Both the position numbers and the translations under genes were made by a program. From positions 41,007 to 105,006 of the forward strand of contig JAEETP010000001.1 of the NCBI GenBank assembly GCA_016290415.1: a stretch of 64,000 nt of DNA, written 5' to 3'. Origin of the DNA: Bacteroidales bacterium. GTDB lineage: Bacteria > Bacteroidota > Bacteroidia > Bacteroidales > UBA932. This document shows, in pieces, positions 60,803 to 64,000 of this stretch. Numbering within the stretch: the stretch's first letter is position 1; each line of letters starts with the position of its first letter. The notes under the pieces were generated by a model. It made no database searches, was not told the origin of the DNA, and was given only the letters and a program-made list of their open reading frames with translations.

Positions 60803-63800
60803 ATGGAGAAAAAATTGTTCGACAGAATCAAGAATATCGTGGCCATCGCGATTCTTGCTATCTCGTCTTTTGTATATCTCTCTACCATAGAACAGACGGC
60901 CAGTTTCTGGGACTGCGGAGAGTTCATAGCATCGTCCTATAAGCTGGAGGTGGGTCACCCCCCGGGAAACCCTATGTTCCAGCTGGTTGCGCGCTTTTTC
61001 ACCATCTTTACCGACAGTGCCCACGCGGCCGCGGCGGTGAACTGCTGCAGCGCGATGTGCAGTGCCTTCACCATCTTTTTCCTGTTTCTGACCATCGTCC
61101 ATTTTGGCCGCAGGATACAGGAAAAACGGCTCAAACCCCTCACCACCGGCAGTGCCATAGCCATACTTGGGGCCGGGGCGGCCGGGGCGCTGGCCTACTG
61201 CTTCTCCGACACCTTCTGGTTCTCTGCCGTGGAGGGCGAGGTATACGCAATGTCGTCGCTGGTCACTGCCATAGTGTTCTGGGCCATCCTCAAGTGGGAA
61301 GAGCATTACGGTGAGCCCTATAACGACCGCTGGATAGTGTTCATAGCCCTAATCCTGGGCCTTAGCATAGGCATCCACCTGCTCAGCTTGCTGGTGATTC
61401 CGGTGATAGTGTTCGTGTGGTACTACCGCAGCCACGAGGGCGAGAAGATGACCATCTGGAAAGGTCTGCTGATGCTGGCGATATCCGGCCTGGTGCTGGC
61501 GCTGATACTGTTCCTGATCATCCCCGGCGTTCCCAAGCTGATTGCCACCGTGGACCGCTGGTTCGTGAACGGGCTGGGCGCGCCGTTCAACCTGGGCGCC
61601 GCCATTTTCAGCCTGCTGATATTCGCGCTGTGCTTTTTGCTGCTGGCGGTTTTCCGCAAGAAAAACAAGCCGGTGGCTCATACCGCCCTGCTGTGCCTGA
61701 CCTGCATATTGATAGGCTATTCTGTGTTTGCCGTGATAGTGATCCGTGCAAATGCAAACCCTCCCACAAACGAGTATTCCCCCGACAACCCTTACACGCT
61801 GGTGCGCTACATCAACCGCGAGCAGTACGGCAGCAAGCCGGTGATTTACGGCGAGAGCTACAAGTCTGTATACGACATCAAAGAAGATGAATACTGGACC
61901 CAGCTGGACGGCAAATACTATAAAACACCCAAGCCACTGGCTGCCGACTATCCCGCCGGAGCCAAGATGCTGTTCCCGCGACTGTGGAGCACCCAGTCGT
62001 CTATGCACGAGCAGTTCTACGACGCCTACACCAACGGCGACTTCCGCGTCAAAGCGGTGCGTATGGCAGACGGCTCGATGCGCAAGACGCAGATGCCCAA
62101 ACAGCGGGACAACCTGCGCTACTTCTTTGACTACCAGCTGAACTATATGTACTTCCGCTATTTCTTCTGGAACTTTGTGGGCCGCCAGAACGACCTTCAG
62201 GGCACCACTCCGGGAGACCCCTGCTGCGGCAACTGGGAGAGCGGAATCAAATTCCTGGACAAAATCCGCCTGGGAGACCAGAGCGTAGCCCCCGACTATA
62301 TTGCGAAGAACAAGGCCAAGAATCACTACTTCTTCCTGCCCTTGATTCTGGGCCTGATAGGCTTGTTTTTCCAGCTGCGTCACGACGGACGCAACGGCTG
62401 GGTCACCTTCCTGCTGTTTATCCTCACCGGCATCGCCATCATCATATACCTGAACCAGCCGCCGTACCAGCCGCGCGAGCGCGACTACGCCTATGCCGGC
62501 TCGTTCTATGTGTTTGCCATCTGGATTGGCCTGGCGGTGATGTCGCTCAAGGACGCCTTTGACAGCCTGCTTGCCGGCAGCAAGAACGGCGCATCCGAGC
62601 CCAAGGGCATCATATCCGCTTCGGTGGCCTCTGCCCTGGCTGTGGCTGTGGCTGTCCTGATGGGTTGCCAGAACTGGGACGACCACGACCGCAGCGGCCG
62701 CTACACCTCTATAGAAGAGGCCTACAACTACCTGAACAGTTGCGGCAAGGATGCTATACTGATAACCCACGGCGACAACGACACCTTCCCCCTGTGGTAT
62801 GCGCAGGAGGTGGAGAGCATCCGCCCCGACATCCGCATTATGAACACCTCGCTGCTGGGTATGGACTGGTACATAGACCAGATGAAGTGCCGCAGCAACC
62901 AGTCGGCCCCGCTGCCCATCTCGCTGCCAAGAAAGGACTATCTCTACGGCACCAACGACTTTATCCGGGTGGTGGACGCCGTGGACGGCCCCGTTTCGGC
63001 TCAGGATGTGATATCCATCTTCACCAATCCCAAATACCGCAACGGCAACGTCGGCTTCATAGCCACCCACACCATAGTGGTGCCGGTGGACAAGGAGGCA
63101 GCCGTGGCCAACGGGCTGGTGCTGGAAAAGGACAGAGACAAGATGGAGGACTATCTGGTGCTCAAGATACCCGAGAGTGCCACCACAATTACCAAAACCG
63201 ACCTTATCCTGCTGGATATACTGGCCAACTACAAATGGGACCGCCCCATCTATTTCGTGTCCCAGAACGGCGACTGCACGTTTGAGATTGCCAAGTGGCT
63301 GCAGTTTGACGGCTATGCCTACCAGATTGTTCCGATAGACTGCCCGCAGGGCTCTTCCGCCAAGCAGATGAATACCGACAAGATGGTGGATCTGGTGATG
63401 AACGGCTACCGCTTTGACAGCCAGAAGGACACCACCATCAACTATGACTATTTCAACCTCTACGCCTTCAGCAGTGTGACTCCGGTGCGCGGCATCTTCA
63501 ACCAGGTGGCCATCAAACTCCTGGAAGAGGACCGCACAGAAGAGGCCGAGGCCGTGCTGGACCGCTGCTACGAGGTTACCCCCGAAAAGAATATGCCATA
63601 TGACATTGCCCTGATTCGCGGCAGCAACGAATATGAGGTGCTCTCCAGCATCAACTGCTACCTGGAGCTGGACAAGTTTGAAAAGGCGCAGAAACTCGCC
63701 CGCGCTTATATGGACGAGTCGCTGAAGTCGATGGTATATTCAATGCAGGAGTTCCACGGGGCGATGCTAGACGAGGAAACGCTGGACCGCGAGATACAAT

Positions 63801-63892
63801 ACGCGTCTTACCTGGCCAATATGTTCCGTGCCCACGGCCATCAGGAAGAGTACGACTGGATAAACGAAAGCATTAAGGCCCTCACCGAGTGA
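60803..63892 (+). CDS. DUF2723 multi-pass membrane protein (TMEM260/O-mannosyltransferase-like superfamily)
   Basis: [35 protein letters not shown] signature; many TMs; C-terminal globular region. Start at ATG 60803. Confidence 0.9.
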   Translation: MEKKLFDRIKNIVAIAILAISSFVYLSTIEQTASFWDCGEFIASSYKLEVGHPPGNPMFQLVARFFTIFTDSAHAAAAVNCCSAMCSAFTIFFLFLTIVHFGRRIQEKRLKPLTTGSAIAILGAGAAGALAYCFSDTFWFSAVEGEVYAMSSLVTAIVFWAILKWEEHYGEPYNDRWIVFIALILGLSIGIHLLSLLVIPVIVFVWYYRSHEGEKMTIWKGLLMLAISGLVLALILFLIIPGVPKLIATVDRWFVNGLGAPFNLGAAIFSLLIFALCFLLLAVFRKKNKPVAHTALLCLTCILIGYSVFAVIVIRANANPPTNEYSPDNPYTLVRYINREQYGSKPVIYGESYKSVYDIKEDEYWTQLDGKYYKTPKPLAADYPAGAKMLFPRLWSTQSSMHEQFYDAYTNGDFRVKAVRMADGSMRKTQMPKQRDNLRYFFDYQLNYMYFRYFFWNFVGRQNDLQGTTPGDPCCGNWESGIKFLDKIRLGDQSVAPDYIAKNKAKNHYFFLPLILGLIGLFFQLRHDGRNGWVTFLLFILTGIAIIIYLNQPPYQPRERDYAYAGSFYVFAIWIGLAVMSLKDAFDSLLAGSKNGASEPKGIISASVASALAVAVAVLMGCQNWDDHDRSGRYTSIEEAYNYLNSCGKDAILITHGDNDTFPLWYAQEVESIRPDIRIMNTSLLGMDWYIDQMKCRSNQSAPLPISLPRKDYLYGTNDFIRVVDAVDGPVSAQDVISIFTNPKYRNGNVGFIATHTIVVPVDKEAAVANGLVLEKDRDKMEDYLVLKIPESATTITKTDLILLDILANYKWDRPIYFVSQNGDCTFEIAKWLQFDGYAYQIVPIDCPQGSSAKQMNTDKMVDLVMNGYRFDSQKDTTINYDYFNLYAFSSVTPVRGIFNQVAIKLLEEDRTEEAEAVLDRCYEVTPEKNMPYDIALIRGSNEYEVLSSINCYLELDKFEKAQKLARAYMDESLKSMVYSMQEFHGAMLDEETLDREIQYASYLANMFRAHGHQEEYDWINESIKALTE

Positions 63893-64000
63893 ATGTAAGG
63901 GAAAAAGTTAGCTTGCTGCCCCACACCCCCGGGGTTTACCGCTTTTTTGACAGCAGCGGTACGGTGATTTATGTGGGCAAGGCAAAGGACCTGCACCGCC
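63889..64000 (+). CDS. uvrC: Excinuclease ABC subunit C, N-terminal fragment (runs off window)
   Basis: GTG start overlapping the previous stop (GTGA); [37 protein letters not shown]. Confidence 0.93.
   Translation, partial: MNVREKVSLLPHTPGVYRFFDSSGTVIYVGKAKDLHR

Noticed and set aside
61349-63070. 573-aa minus-strand ORF antisense to the DUF2723 gene
   Set aside because: Shadow ORF; Gln/His/Val-rich without motifs.

Overview
This window looks like ordinary chromosomal backbone from a moderately GC-rich Bacteroidota (Bacteroidales-like) bacterium. About 53 protein genes, one tRNA-Gln(CTG) and several intrinsic terminators are supported. Most genes are housekeeping: trmN6, lolD, an EF-G paralog, an S46 peptidase, an NSS transporter, folA, thyA, ychF, aspS, mrp, mutS, rsmA, ompA, a collagen-like lipoprotein, a SurA/PpiD-type PPIase, lptC, coaX, mfd, ruvB, frdAB, hflX, tonB, mdh, ybeY, mnmG, an acyl-CoA ligase, gcvH, ruvA, sufS/sufE/DUF59, folK, glyS, floA/nfeD, secDF, yidD, rnpA, hemD, a SUI1-type factor, a DUF2723 protein and the start of uvrC. 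I saw no prophage, CRISPR array, transposase gene, secretion or defence cluster, or biosynthetic cluster. The items most worth a second look are mainly non-coding: (1) an AT-rich ruvB-frdB intergenic region with a ~20-nt-spaced cluster of DnaA-box-like 9-mers, a candidate oriC; (2) a 157-bp element with perfect 13-bp terminal inverted repeats and three internal hairpins, a candidate MITE or structured RNA; (3) a REP/BIME-like palindromic repeat in two convergent intergenic regions. Protein-level items are an EF-G paralog with altered GTPase motifs, frdAB without an adjacent cytochrome b gene, an lptC gene with no canonical start codon before its signal peptide, and a surface lipoprotein with a coiled-coil/collagen-like stalk. 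Names were assigned by reading motifs, not by database search.
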